NCBI GenBank assembly: GCA_003439945.1
Contig: QVRM01002406.1
Coordinates: forward strand, 1 to 64,000
Length of the DNA stretch: 64,000 nucleotides
From: Dermanyssus gallinae
Lineage: Eukaryota; Arthropoda; Arachnida; Mesostigmata; Dermanyssidae
Reading direction: 5' to 3'
Shown: positions 21,217-33,433 of the stretch, one piece after another
Layout of the letters: every line of letters begins with the position of its first letter
Position numbering within the stretch: the stretch's first letter is position 1
Translations under genes and position numbers: made by a program
The notes under the pieces: generated by a model
The model's database searches: none
Told to the model about the DNA's origin: nothing
What the model saw: the letters and a program-made list of their open reading frames with translations, nothing else

Positions 21217-23032
21217 AGCGATGATTGTGATGACGCTAGTTATTACGCTAGTAAGCCAATCATCGGTAGCAGTGGTGACGGTTTATGTGTAGTGACTATG
21301 TATTAGTTGTCGTGATCGATGTTGAGATGTTAAGAAGGCCATGAGTGGTGCGTGTATGTGTGTACGCTAACTTCCGCGGTTAGCGTAAACCACTGGCCAG
21401 GGATAACACGGGAAACACGGTGAGAAAACTGCATCAGATCGATTTAGGAGGAGAGGGGTTGGGGGTCTGTGCGAGATTAAAGCCGAGTTGATTTGTCCGA
21501 TTTATGTGCGCTATGTTGACCACTGCTCTCCTCTCGTCTAACTAACAACTGCACCGCGACAACTATCCTTTTAATTGCCACCTGCCAACTAACCTAAATG
21601 GAAGCAACCGATTCGAAGGGCACAGACACAGTAGCGACGCACAGGGAACACAACGACATCGAGATGATGATGCAGCGCAGGCAGAGTACGCGGATTGCAG
21701 TATGCGGATGAACTGCGGATTACTTACTTGCGAATACGTCGCTGCGGCGCCGCACGTATCTGCTTCTGCTGCTGCTGCTGCTGCTGGCTAATAAGAGGCC
21801 TGCAGCCTGCACTCATAGGGAGGAAACAGGCCGTAGCCGCATTTGTCACGCCACTTTTGCCGGCACCGGCACGCCTCCACACCTTCACGATGATTGCGCG
21901 CCATTCAATGAATGACGATGATTGATGAAGCCATGATGCTGATGGCTGATGCTGATAAATGATACTATAGAGTAGAACAAGCCGTAGAGGAGGATGTAGT
22001 CCTGTCGTCAATCGTCGCGTTATCCGTAACATTCATATATCGTCTTTTATTTTATGACTGCCGGACTACGACGGTCGGTCGTGCTGCTGGGGGTGTCGCG
22101 CTTCAACACGTTTCGACCGTGCACCGGTGCACGGTATTATTAAGACCGTAGGTTGAAGGGAGCAGGTTAGGGAGATGAACCATGTGTATGAAGAAGGTGT
22201 ATCGGCGAGGAATCGTCGTGTAGAGTGTAGGGAAGAAGCAGAAGGAGATTGCGCGCTGGCGGGGGGTTGGGCTTTGGTCTATGGGGTATGCATGTGGTAC
22301 GTGGTACATATATGTCATTAACGGCCTTCCGCGTCTCGATGACCGACGAATGATCGAACGGGAACTAACCAGTTAAGTGCTGGCTGGCTAGCTGATGACC
22401 ACTTAAAGACACATAGACATGCTTTCGTGTATCGTCGACAGTGACATGTGTTACAGTATTGTTCACCACGTCGACATTGCATAATATGGTAACCATATGA
22501 ATAATTATCATAAGACGAAGAAGAATATCGTACAATATCGTGTGTACTACGTCGTCTGTTGTACGTGTCTTGTATCCATCGCTTGGTGCACCGACGGTGA
22601 CGGAAATTACTCTTGGACCTTACTGATTGATGTGTGTGTATTACGCATATTATTCGTGCAGTTTCGCGAACTTTTAATCGTGATGATGAAAATAAGGCGC
22701 AGAGGAAGAAGAAGAAGAATAAATATTAAGACATAATGAACAACGACAACGACAAAGACGTTGCTGGTTATGATCAGGTTCTACTAGGCCTTGCGTATAT
22801 TGCGAGAGAATTTCTCTCCGATGTCTTTAACGTGTTCGATGTGTTAGAATTAATAGCCGGCCGGCCCATCAATTGATTACTCTAATGATCTACTGTCTCT
22901 ACCAGCTTCCGCTGATAGAATCGCGCAGCAGATAGACCAGACCGAACCAGATCACGAACCAAAACTACGTGTTTGATGTAGAGTGACGACACACTGCGTG
23001 TACGATGTGATTGTCCTATAACTAGTACGTGG

Positions 23033-23063
<31 letters not shown>

Positions 23064-25347
23064 ACAACAGCAAGGCTTGACCTTGAGTTGAGAACGCTAT
23101 TTGAGACGGAAACGCGTGTCACCCACCAGAAGAGTTGTGCCCACATAGCGAGCGACGACTAAGGCTCATAATTTCATAATGACACCATGACCACGGTAGT
23201 GATGCTAATGATGCTAATTAGTACTACTTCTACTACTACGAAGACGACGACGACGATGACTAATTGTTATTAATTTGCAAGTGTCGCTGAAATACAGTGA
23301 GTAATACAGCATCCAAATGTTGGCTATGGCTATTTGAGTCGATAGCCGCCAGTTAGAGATGTTAGAGGAGCAAGTATATATAGAGTTTTTATTACTTGCA
23401 CATAATTACAACCTTCGAAGGTTTGAGGTTCAATGACATCCTGACACACCATGGTGTCGTTTCTTGATGAGTTCTATTTATATTTAATTAGTAGTAGTAG
23501 TATATTTTTTTTAGTACCTCAACCACATGTAGTAAAAGTAGCTAACATGCGCCGTCGACATGTCGGCGGCGGCAAAGTTTCCTGGGCGAGTTGCGAGATT
23601 AGTGTTCCGCAGAGTTAGTTTCGCAGAGCCACTTCTTCGACTCTGCTCGTCTGAACGTTGACGACATGTATCTGTATGTAGAAACAATTCATTCATATTG
23701 CACAACCATGAGGAATACATGGCATCGAACGACAACCACCCTCAAATGTGATACTCTAATTCTATGGTAGTAGTTGCAGAGGGCATAGAGTAGTAGTAGT
23801 AATAGTAGCGAAAAGTAGCAAGTATATTAATTAGCGCCTATAAGTCGGAAAGTCCGTATTTACGCATTGGCCTATACGGCATTGCTGGTGTGATCGAATC
23901 ATGCATCAATGTTTATACTGCTAATAATGAGTGCACCTGTATAATGTAGCGATAGAAGCACTCAGTTCATGGTTCCATTGATTCAGCAGCCAACGGTCTG
24001 GCAGGTTATTGCAGCCGTTTCTTTTTGCTTGAAGTTGAGCGGCGCGGCTGTACGAGGTGACGATATAAGGCGGGGGACGGGACGTGAGGGGGCGGGGGTT
24101 AAGGTGTAGACTTGGTAAAAAATTGAGCAGTGATACCTGCCGTCAATGAACGGCGGGAATAAAGCTGGAAAAGTAAGTGATGGGGAGAGAGAGAGAGAGT
24201 GCAGGAAAGACAAAATAGAGTCGAGAAAAACACGCCGTCATGCCGTCGTAGAGATATTTTCACGAAAACAGGCAAAAATTCCCACAAATGCATCATGATG
24301 TAACCCCTTCTAGCTAGCTCATTGCCGTCATCTGAATGATTCTAGTTGAACACCAATGACAATAGCAACCAAAGCAGCATCAAGAACAAAGCAACAATAA
24401 CAGCAGCAACAAAAATAATAATAGTAATAATAAGAATCATAGATGAATGTATGACGTACTCAATAAACTATGCCATTCATTCATTCATCCCAACAAGAGT
24501 AACGACAGATAGTACATGGGAATGACTACAAACGGAGAACTGATGAAATAAGATGTTAATAAGCAAAGGAAGGGCATAAAAAAGAGGAGAAAATATGTTG
24601 TCATGCCGACAAGAGCCAGATAGTAAAATGGTTACCAAATAGTATAGTCTATATCTGTCTCTACTACGACGACGACTAGTGGTGTCCAACAAATAGCAAC
24701 GATACGAAGACACGTCATCGAGGCTCTTTCGTTTCCTGTCCATAGAGAGAGAGAGTAGAGAGGTTTAATAGTTAGGAATCAACAAGACTCGCTTACTCTA
24801 CATACGAGCACATGCACATGGAAAATGACTTTTTAAGTCAATTTAGGGCAACAACAACGTGGTGTATTGTGGGATCATTCATTGTCACACGTGAGTGTGT
24901 CTCCTGCGCTCACGAATTATGATAAAAGCGAACGCACTTGAAATGTTCTCATGTATTTCTACATGGCCGTTAGCGTTCTAGGGTTTCGTATTCGAACGTG
25001 GTATTCGACCCGGCGATTAGCGACCGACGGTGATGAGCTGTCCGTTGTAGACGGTCTAGATTGTCAAGGCTAAGATGACACCAATATTTGCGTAATGTTA
25101 GTAACTGAAGTAATGTGATTCACAAACAGTAGCCGTGGTCGAAATTGTCGTAGAAAAGGAACGAAGAGGGTAGTTACCTTGACAGTGACGAAATGTTAGA
25201 CTTCAGAACATGAATTGATCATGAGTGAGTAGTGATTGATGTTACCCACAACAATAGTAACAACAACAACAACAGTAAGTCAGATACTATTTGTGAAATG
25301 GAGACTTCAATTAACTCCAAGCTTCTACTGCTACTACAAGAGTGTCT
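19391..25347. other. intergenic, microsatellite-rich, no gene recognised
   Basis: The stretch contains (TA)n at 19899-19920, 21176-21212 and 23033-23060, ATG/GAT runs near 20056-20076, CTG/TGC near 21765-21786, and GA runs near 19208-19230 and 24186-24200. No exon with recognisable homology, no RNA gene and no mobile-element domain was found on either strand. Confidence 0.4.
21176..21212. repeat. (TA)n microsatellite
   Basis: Pure TA alternation of about 37 bases in the gene-poor stretch. Confidence 0.95.
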
Positions 25348-25566
<219 letters not shown>

Positions 25567-26932
25567 TTGTATAAACTACTGCAACGACATGGCAGATATC
25601 CCCAGTGAACTGAACTGATTACGTGACTAAACACACATTTTCGCACAGCTCAGGGTTACGTGCGGCAGCAGCAGCAGCAGCAGCAGCGGAACGCGGTTTA
25701 CCCGAAACGGGGCCACGCCAGTGGAGGTCACCCCACTAACCCCACGTTTTGCGACTTTGCGATACATGATGACCTCCTACTAATCAGGTGTAATATTAGC
25801 TACTGCTACTGCAACTACAACAACAGTGCGGTTAGGCCGTGAGGTAATGCCGCTGCTGCTGCGATTGCTGCTGGCGTGGCTGTCACTACACCAACCGCTA
25901 CTACGACCCTTTCCGATGAATCAGAATGTTTTTTTTTTTGGTTTGTATTTTGGCGCGCGTGCATTAGGCATGCGAGAGCAAACGGCCGGTCACATTGGTC
26001 AGTTGGGGGAAAAGGGAGAAGTGGGGGCGGAGGGCGGGAGAGAAGTGGAGCACGAAATTCACACGAAGCGCACTAAATTACAATACACGAACTATACACA
26101 TATTCGAGTTGTGCGGATAACAACCAGACAAAAACAACAACAACAACAACAACATTAATCAACAATTGTCAACAACAACAACAGCAAGAATAATTTCAGT
26201 ACTAATCGTGAACCGTCTGGATAGGGCACGGCACTGAAGGACGGGATTTTTCGCTCGAGCATTGGCGTTTGCGTGTGTATGTAGGTAGACACGCTATGTT
26301 GTACATAAGATGCAGGCTGTAAATTGTAACACTGGTCCTCGTGTAGCCACCTTAGGCTTCACGTCAAGCAGATGATATTCTAGTAATAATATACGAGTTG
26401 TAGCAGTAGAAGTATTCATATTGTCATTGATAACAGTGATGATTAGTGATGATGATGATGATACTAATAATAATAATAACAATAATAATGACGACGACGT
26501 CGATTATGATGATCATGGATATAAATACATATATTGACATGCGGTCGGTCGCTACTGACGACGACAACGACGACGACAAGACTAAACACAGGTATAATAA
26601 TAATAAGAATAATACCAACGCAGCATACAAACTACAATAAAACGTAACCGCTTATGGCTATGACTGAGAGCACAAACTGCGTTTTCATTCGCCTGCCTAT
26701 CTATGTGCAGAGCGTATTCTGCGTGGTGTCGGAAAGAGCATCCAGGCTACGTCAAACTATATGCATGTGTGTGTGTGTGTATATATATAGTTACATACAT
26801 ATGTAGGTCATTTGCTCAACTCTATCGCGTTGCCATATCCGATTATTTTCTATGTTATCAATTATATATATAAAAAGTTTGAAAAGTATTCTGTAAAACA
26901 GACCCCATATTCTCTAAGTTATCGATATATAT
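25567..26932. other. intergenic, triplet repeats only
   Basis: GCA triplets (about 25662-25688), AAC triplets (about 26133-26155 and 26170-26182), GAT/AAT runs (about 26450-26490) and a short TG/TA run (26767-26790). No gene was recognised. Confidence 0.4.
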
Positions 26933-27131
26933 ACCGAGCAAGATGGCTTAATGGCAAAGCCTTTGCCTTGCATTCAGGAGGACTGTGTTCGAAACCCAGA
27001 CCGACTACTCTTAAATAAGTTTGCATGGCTTTCAATTTAGACAAGGTAAATACCGGAGTGGATTGAAAATGAGCCATGACATGAAAAAACCGTACACGGG
27101 CATTAATTAGCCTTACGGCAAAACAGCCTTA
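26933..27131 (+). mobile_element. tRNA-derived SINE (family 2)
   Basis: It begins ACCGAGCAAGATGGCTTAAT with an A-box-like TGGCTTAATGGC, followed by GCCTTTGCCTTGCATTCAGG and a B-box-like GTTCGAAACCC. The body (TTGCATGG.TTTCAATTTAGA, CAAGGTAAAT.CCGGAGTGGA, CATGACATGAAAA, CCGTACACGGGCA) matches the copy at 45965. It is flanked by TA-rich tracts on both sides. Confidence 0.85.
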
Positions 27132-27559
27132 CCTATATATATAATATAAATATATAATATATAGACAAGGCTCAAGGTCTCACTAAAATAATGGTGTGAT
27201 ATAACAATACAATTTATTTACTCCAACGGTCGCATCTAATATCACAAGTAGTAGGTTTACCACGGGGCGTGTTCCTATATAGACGACCACCACCTCAGCT
27301 TCAGTCAGAAGTCTCGGTGGATCGCAATACGATAAGCTTCGTCCTGCAAATCGGCTTGGTGGTACCACCAGCCTAGTAGCCACATATGAGAGCTTATCAG
27401 CTACACACGAAGCATCTTTGGCTCTCGCTTGAATAAACTCAGGGAAGTACAAAATCCTAAGATACTGGGTAGGGAACCCGAAATCCGGGCAACCGGCACT
27501 TCAGGGTGTGAGGCCCAATCTTTTTGTGAGTGTTGCGAATGCCAAATATTGTAGCTCTT
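27132..27559. other. non-coding, unassigned
   Basis: The stretch starts with an imperfect (TA)n tract (27133-27164) and then about 390 bases without recognisable coding sequence. No repeat partner was noticed elsewhere in the window. Confidence 0.3.
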
Positions 27560-27800
27560 CTAACTTTCATCTTTCATCACTCTTTCATCAGCACCCTTAA
27601 TCTTTTTTTTGGTCAAATGAATTGCAATGCTTGCGGGGACAAGGCCGTGAGCAGTTTTGAATGCGAGTGTACCTGCATGCAGAATATGGAAAATTCGAAA
27701 CTGGCAGAAGCCCGTAGATGACAAATGGGCCTTCAGAGAATCACTACGACGTCTAGAGATTATTGCCCGTAACGCGTCACTGAGTGACATTTGCACGAGC
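27560..27800 (-). pseudogene. LINE reverse transcriptase C-terminal fragment (minus strand)
   Basis: The minus strand reads DALRAIISRRRSD, then a short linker and FHILHAGTLAFKTAHGLVPA. This fits the C-terminal end of CR1/jockey-type LINE polymerases (pattern R-A-I ... hydrophobic ... L-x-[FY]-K-x-x-[HN]-G-L-x-P). The fragment is small. It abuts a plus-strand fragment of a similar region, so the two form a head-to-head arrangement. No full domain is present. Confidence 0.55.
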
Positions 27801-28670
27801 ATATGAAATGGGACAGTCAAGTGAGATCAAGTGTCAGGGTCTGCTACGCCGTGGTGGCCTCACTCGTGCGTTTGAGGAGAGCCAAGGCTTCGCGGGATCT
27901 TCTGGTACGTGTCTACGAAGCGCTTATGGAACCAATTCTAACTTACGGAATTACTCTGTGGGGCGCCACGTATTCCACGACCCTAGACAAGCTAAGGGTC
28001 GTTCAGAATGACGCGGTTAGAGCCATAATAGGTCTTCCTCGTCGCGCGAGTGTGACTCCATGGTACACCAGGCTCGGGCTTCTCAAGCTTGATCAGCTGA
28101 CACGCTTAAAGTTAGCCGTGCTAGCCTATAAGGTGCAAAACAATGGAATCCCTTCAGATTGTGTTTTTGACTTCGTCCTTACCCCAGTACGGTCGCAGCG
28201 CTACAGGAACCAACTCAGAGTGCCAGGGTTTAGACTCACTCTACTTCGGCACTCACTGGCCTACATGCTGCCCACGGTCTGGAACGAGCTGCCGTTGGCG
28301 CTTCGAAATACAAGCCGGGCCGCTGTTTTTAAACGACATCTTCTCTTACTGCTGAAGAACGAAGAAACAAGTGACTCCGAGTAAATTGTTTTAAACTTAT
28401 TTTACTATATAGGTATTAAACTTGTATTAGGTTGCTCTAAAGTTTTAAACTTGTATTGTGTTACTTATACTCAATTTTGTTGCTTTACACTCCTGATTTG
28501 TGCATACATTCGTAAACTTCTGTTGTGCTACTTATACTCAATTTTATTGCTTTATCGCGTACACATTTTTGATCGGTACCAAGACTCGTATATTATGTAT
28601 ATTTTGAATGAAAGGTGACAGATTGCCAACTTGTTGGGCACGTCAATAAACCTGATTGATTGATTGTCAG
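27786..28670 (+). mobile_element. 5'-truncated LINE, C-terminal part and 3' tail
   Basis: The frame open to 28384 carries the C-terminal part of a CR1/L2/jockey-like polymerase. Visible blocks are LVRVYEALMEPILTYGITLW, GATYSTTLDKLRVVQNDAVR, AIIGLPRRASVTP, LGLLKLDQLTRLKLAVLAYK and a PTVWNELPLALRN end. The stop codon is TAA at 28382-28384. A 3' UTR of about 270 bases follows, with AATAAA near 28645 and a terminal TGATTGATTGATTG microsatellite-like tail, which is the usual end of CR1/L2-type elements instead of poly(A). Reverse-transcriptase motifs A-C are missing, so the copy is 5' truncated and inactive. It is the best-preserved LINE frame here. Confidence 0.85.
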
Positions 28671-29220
28671 CTGACGTAACAGCCCTAAACTTGCGGCATG
28701 CAAGAAATACCTCAGCTGAAGGAATATTGTTGAAATGAAGTATCACCATGTTAGTAGGGGAGGTTGTCTGCCCACCGAACACTCGCGGCCTGGACCTGTC
28801 TCTCTTTTGGCCGACACCCTACACCTACGCCACTTAGAGCCTGACGGATATCCTCATCAGTTAATCCACATACGACTCCACTGATTCTGTAAAAATATAT
28901 GGCGAAATCTTGACATTTGGCCAATACTGGATTACCCAAGAGACCGTTGACCTTAAACGCCTCAGCAGCATCCTTGGATGTGTTGATACACAGTTAAATG
29001 ATAACGCCTCTTGATTCAGGTTGAGACTGGGGAAACAGCTTAAAAAGCTTATTACATACAGCCATGAGCTTATCGATGTTGTATCATTAAGCGACCGATG
29101 TTATATCAATCATGGTGTTTTCTATTCGGCGATGAATTGTAACTTGGAAAATGCCGCAAATGAGAGGCATAAACAAGCTATGCGGAGATCTCCCGCATGG
29201 TAGGGGTGTTTCAGTCAAAG
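28671..29220. other. unassigned intergenic DNA
   Basis: Only short frames without recognisable domains. The DNA may derive from the flanking LINEs. Confidence 0.3.
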
Positions 29221-29860
29221 TGGAGAGGGATTAGACTCGTCATTACGAAGCCTTGTTAAACTTCTTCACACCATCTGCTTGCTTGGCTGCGCATCGGATC
29301 GGATCTTTTATGTCGCTTGTCTACCTCCCGCCTCATCTACTGTGCTAACGCAAGTCTGTACGAACTGCAGAGTAAAACCTCCTGCTGGCAATCATCTGCT
29401 CTAAAGCGCAGAGCTGAACTTATGCAATATCGTGCTCCAACAATGTTATGCACTTTCTTCGGTAAAATCGGAACGTGCTGTGTGTAGATCTGAATTGGCT
29501 ATCATCAAAATATAATTAGTGAATCTAAGGACGACGGAAGGAATATCTTCGAATTAAGCGCCTCTTTCTTAATTGTTGTACTTGTTACGATGTCAACACA
29601 TGATCTTTTGTTGTGATACGCCTCGCGATAAACCCATCAGTGGTTCGTTACACTTACTGTAACAAGTGTCTGCAACCCTTCACCGCCCGAGCAGTTCAAC
29701 TTGCCAGTGGTGTTTCTGGAGTAGATGTCTATAATTGTCTCACAGAGCTTAAGCCGAAATTGAGTTTTGTCTCAGACGAGATAGCTTTTTACAAGAAGTT
29801 CGCTCTGTTTTTCTCTGAGGCAGTCGCGCCGACCTTTGAAAAGATCCTATAATGATGGCA
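29221..29860 (+). pseudogene. possible LINE remnant
   Basis: Around 29310-29460 one frame reads STSRLIYCANASLYELQ then LKRRAELMQYRAPTML, which is loosely like the segment following the LINE reverse transcriptase (S-R-L-x-Y-x-x ... L-K-R-x-A-x-L). A second open stretch at 29613-29852 has no clear match. Evidence is weak and rests on pattern only. Confidence 0.3.
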
Positions 29861-30599
29861 TCGTTCTTGAGACGTTTAAGCAAAGTATTGCAAACCCGAT
29901 CTACTAGAAGGAGCAAAGAACAGATGTGAGAAATTGCATACACGTATCATAGCGCTCTATTGCATGTTACATCTTAGAAAAAAAAATTGGCACACATTGG
30001 AGTTTTATTGTATAAACAGCTACGCGATTTGCTAAGCACGTTTTCAATGCTCATCAATCAACCTAAATTCAACTTCTCGAGATGTCACTGGATTGAACCA
30101 TGTTCATGAATTCACAATCCTCGTTTCAATGCATACATTTTTACTAAAAATGACTTTCCGCTTGATCGTGCTGTTCATGGATTCCTACTTAAAAAAATTA
30201 AAAGCATTGATGTGTGTGTGCTTTTACGGTGAACTGTTTTCGCTATTATTTATGGGTATTTTCTAGTGAGGGTCGATTGTGATCTTAATGTCTCGTTTCC
30301 AGCACTCTCGGGGGGTACGTCAAAGTGTGCACCTTATTTGTTATATGCAATGCTTGTACTTGATATTGGTCTATAGACCGTCTTATGTGAAATACCTTTA
30401 ATATGCAGATGATTTCAAATTTGATTGCCAAATTAAAAACCAACGTGATCACACAAAGCTTCAACGAGCTGTGAATGGTGCTGGGCGCTGGTGTCCTGAG
30501 AATGGAATACGGTTATGTACGCATAATTGCGTTGTCCGTTAGCACGGACATTTAGATTATGACTAGGTAATTGATGGTGTCACACTACCTACATCAATT
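29861..30599. other. unassigned AT-rich DNA
   Basis: No recognisable gene, repeat or RNA. It could be the upstream part of the decayed LINE that becomes recognisable at 30600. Confidence 0.3.
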
Positions 30600-31600
30600 G
30601 TAACTCGCTTCCTTTTTGTTCAAGTGCCTGCTGACTTTAATTTCGGCCTTCATGTAACAGAAGTAGTCAAACCTTCTTCACTCCTAATCAATACACTATC
30701 CGAGAAGACGTTATACGCAATATTTATAGATTTTAAGGCCGCCTTTGACTTAACGCCAATAAGTGGAATTATAGAGAAATTAGCCTTGGAGAGAGTTCCG
30801 TATCGTTTGTTAAAACTTTTGGGGACCCTTCTTGGGGAGAGTACAGTATACATCCACAACAGTATAGGGAATGTAGGAAAGGTAACGCAGACAACAGGAG
30901 TGACCCAAGGTGACGGACTCAGCCCATTGCTTTTTACGGTACTATTGGGAAGGCTACCTAACCGGGTGAGGCAGGGGTGAACCCGAGAGTGGACAAGTAC
31001 TTTAATGGATGCAGATGACATTGCGATTTATGGCAGGAATCTGTTTAGAGTTAAGCAAGGACTGGAATGGCTAATTGATTATATGAACGAGATCGGACTT
31101 AGTATAGACTGGCAAAAAACAGTAGCAGTAAATTTCGACAGGGAGGTCGATTACCAAAAAACCACGTTGTTCAAGCCAGGGGTAATGAAGTAAATTTTGT
31201 AAATACATTTAGCTATTTGGGGGTCAATATAACGTCGAACGATAGCAGTTTCCGAAAGCACATTGAAAGCAGAGTAAGGAAGTAAGTTATTCGAGCGGCA
31301 GCAGCAATGAAAAACCCGAAAATGTTGCCAATACATACCGCGTCCGCCCTTTTCAAGATTAGTGTAGAACCAATAGCAATATTCGGTATAACACTTTTAC
31401 GAGAGGTATTAGGAGAAACAGATCTACCGTTACTGGATAGAGTTCGATTTGCCTTCATAAAGCTGGTTTTAAAGTTAGCCAATTATTGTAGGAGTAGAAT
31501 AGTTCATATTTTAGAGGGGGACTCTAATAGCACTAGAACTACAATTACGATGGGGTTTACCTAAGATGACGGCGCTTGTAGCCTACACTATGAAGTGAGC
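30600..31600 (+). pseudogene. decayed non-LTR retrotransposon reverse transcriptase
   Basis: The plus strand shows ordered reverse-transcriptase motifs in interrupted frames: motif A IFIDFKAAFDLTP (about 30720-30760), motif B GVTQGDGLSPLLFTVLL (about 30897-30950), motif C as DADDIAIYG (about 31009-31035, aromatic residue lost before ADD), GLSIDWQKT, a FSYLGVNITSND.SF block (about 31210-31250), and the post-polymerase FKISVEPIAIFGITL...LDRVRFAFIK block. Stops and frame changes near 30979, 31191 and 31284 inactivate it. No endonuclease domain was found upstream. Confidence 0.85.
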
Positions 31601-32226
31601 GGGGACATTAAAGGACATTGACATAGAAATATACACGACGGTAGCAAATTAGGAGTACAACCTGGCGAGTAGCCGGATATATGACTAGGCATCTAACTAG
31701 GGCGTTTGCAGCCGACGGGTTTCACCACATTGTATGCAGCACGCAAGAATTCCACGATCCTCAGGAGTGTTGTAGGTGCGCGAGATGCTTGGGCCATTGC
31801 GATACGCCGCAGCATGTCCAGCAGTTCAGTCAATAGCTGAACTCGCAAGAGAGAAGATCCACTAGTTGTGTGGAAGAACCACTAGTTGTGACTGATGTAC
31901 ACGTTTATAATTTACCCAGTCTGGGTGTTAAAAAAAACCCTAATAATTAATACACTATTTAGACGTTTTATTGCAAAAAATGCACACGTATAATTCGCCT
32001 TTATAGCCCAATTGTAGCTTCTGAGCTGCTGTACAGTAGCGGTACAGTTATAACTTTCTGAAGCAGTTCCCATATCCGATAAATGCGTTAAAACCGCTTC
32101 ATTGCTTTAGCAAACTCTGTAATATGACGGCTTGTGCAGGGAAGGGATGACTTACGTATCTGAACTACATGTCTCAAACAAAAATAAACATTCGGCTAAA
32201 GGTGTTTGACCTTCAACTAGTACCTC

Positions 32227-32264
<38 letters not shown>

Positions 32265-33190
32265 GGAGGAAACTTGGAAGCAATATTTAAGTTTATTCTA
32301 CGTCCTACGAAAGTCAATCTAGAAATAACAGTTCGTTCCTTGCTCAGCTCTGTGGAGCAGTATAATTACGTTTATTATTGCTGCACCTATAGTTCGTCAG
32401 TAAGTTCTCTAGATAAAGGATGTCAGATGGACAATAAAGGTGTGACTGCAATTAAATAAATTGTTGTTAAGTAGCAATGATAAATGAATTTAAATAATTA
32501 CAAAAATGCTTGTCATACCAGTCCGCGTACAACTGGTCGAACCACTGGTCAGAGTGGTACGAAGGATGTTTCGATTCATAGGCTTATAGATTACGCGAAA
32601 AAACATGGACCACCGCGGACATCGAACTTAGTCATAATCCTAGTTTGCCGTACCCGCCATGTTACATATGATTTAATGGATGTGCCAAAACTCAGCTGTT
32701 GTACGCGAAGAAAAATATCTTCGTCGAAAGAGAAACTGCTTTTTATAGTGTTGTGTTAACAAGGCGAGTCAGCATACGTATATTGACAAGACAGTTCAAG
32801 ATGTATTGGGTCTGCACATTATCAAGAGAGAGTAATGGAATGACAGATTTTAGCAGCGCCGGATCTGCGGATTCACAGCGCTCTACGTTCGTGCTTGTAC
32901 GTCTTCAAAATGGTAATCAACGATGTTGTTATTGTTGTTGTTGTTGTTGTTGTTGAAAGCAGTTAGGAAGAGTTCTGATAAACAGTTAGTCCTAATTGTA
33001 AAACCAATTATGGAGAGTTCACGGTTATGGCTTGTGAGTTTATGCGCGTGCGAATTATTGTGCTGTTGTTATGTTGATCTAGGCAGCGTGTTAAACTTCT
33101 GCAAGAAGCTAAGCAATGATGAGTCGCAATGATAATGGCGGCGTGCGTGTTGAACTTCTGCAAACTTCGTCAGGATTCCTTGGCGACGAA
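31601..33190. other. unassigned intergenic DNA 3' of the minus-strand gene
   Basis: Contains a (TA)n tract at 32229-32261 and a TTG triplet run near 32926-32955. A motif GCGTGTT.AACTTCTGCAA occurs twice (about 33086 and 33148). The last 300 bases may be the 3' UTR of the cysteine-rich protein gene read on the minus strand. No coding domain seen. Confidence 0.35.
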
Positions 33191-33433
33191 CTATTTGCGT
33201 CGTCCAATCCAGCCGCCTAGCATGGCCCCAAACGACCCGCCTATAGGATAGCCACCGGCGCCGCTTACCGGGCCACCGGCATTATATCCTGGTTGTCCTG
33301 CAGGACCGCCAGGATATGAGCCAAGCCTGGGGTCGAGTATGCTGTCCAGGAAACCGCCTCCCGGCGATTTATAGGTCAAGGTCGAACAGGCGCCATTCAT
33401 ACAGTAACCGGTAGCCACCCGACCGCCAGGAAC
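33191..33433 (-). CDS. cysteine-rich gene, exon 7: end of unit 2, Gly-rich tail, stop
   Basis: Begins VPGGRVATGYCMNGACST after TCTTTTATAG, phase 0. It continues into a Gly/Pro/Tyr-rich tail with repeated YPGG, PGYNAGG and GGYPIGG. It ends LGGWIGRRK with TAG at 33193-33191. The final Gly-Arg-Arg-Lys would fit basic-residue trimming and alpha-amidation (inference). Confidence 0.72.
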   Translation of the reverse strand, partial: VPGGRVATGYCMNGACSTLTYKSPGGGFLDSILDPRLGSYPGGPAGQPGYNAGGPVSGAGGYPIGGSFGAMLGGWIGRRK

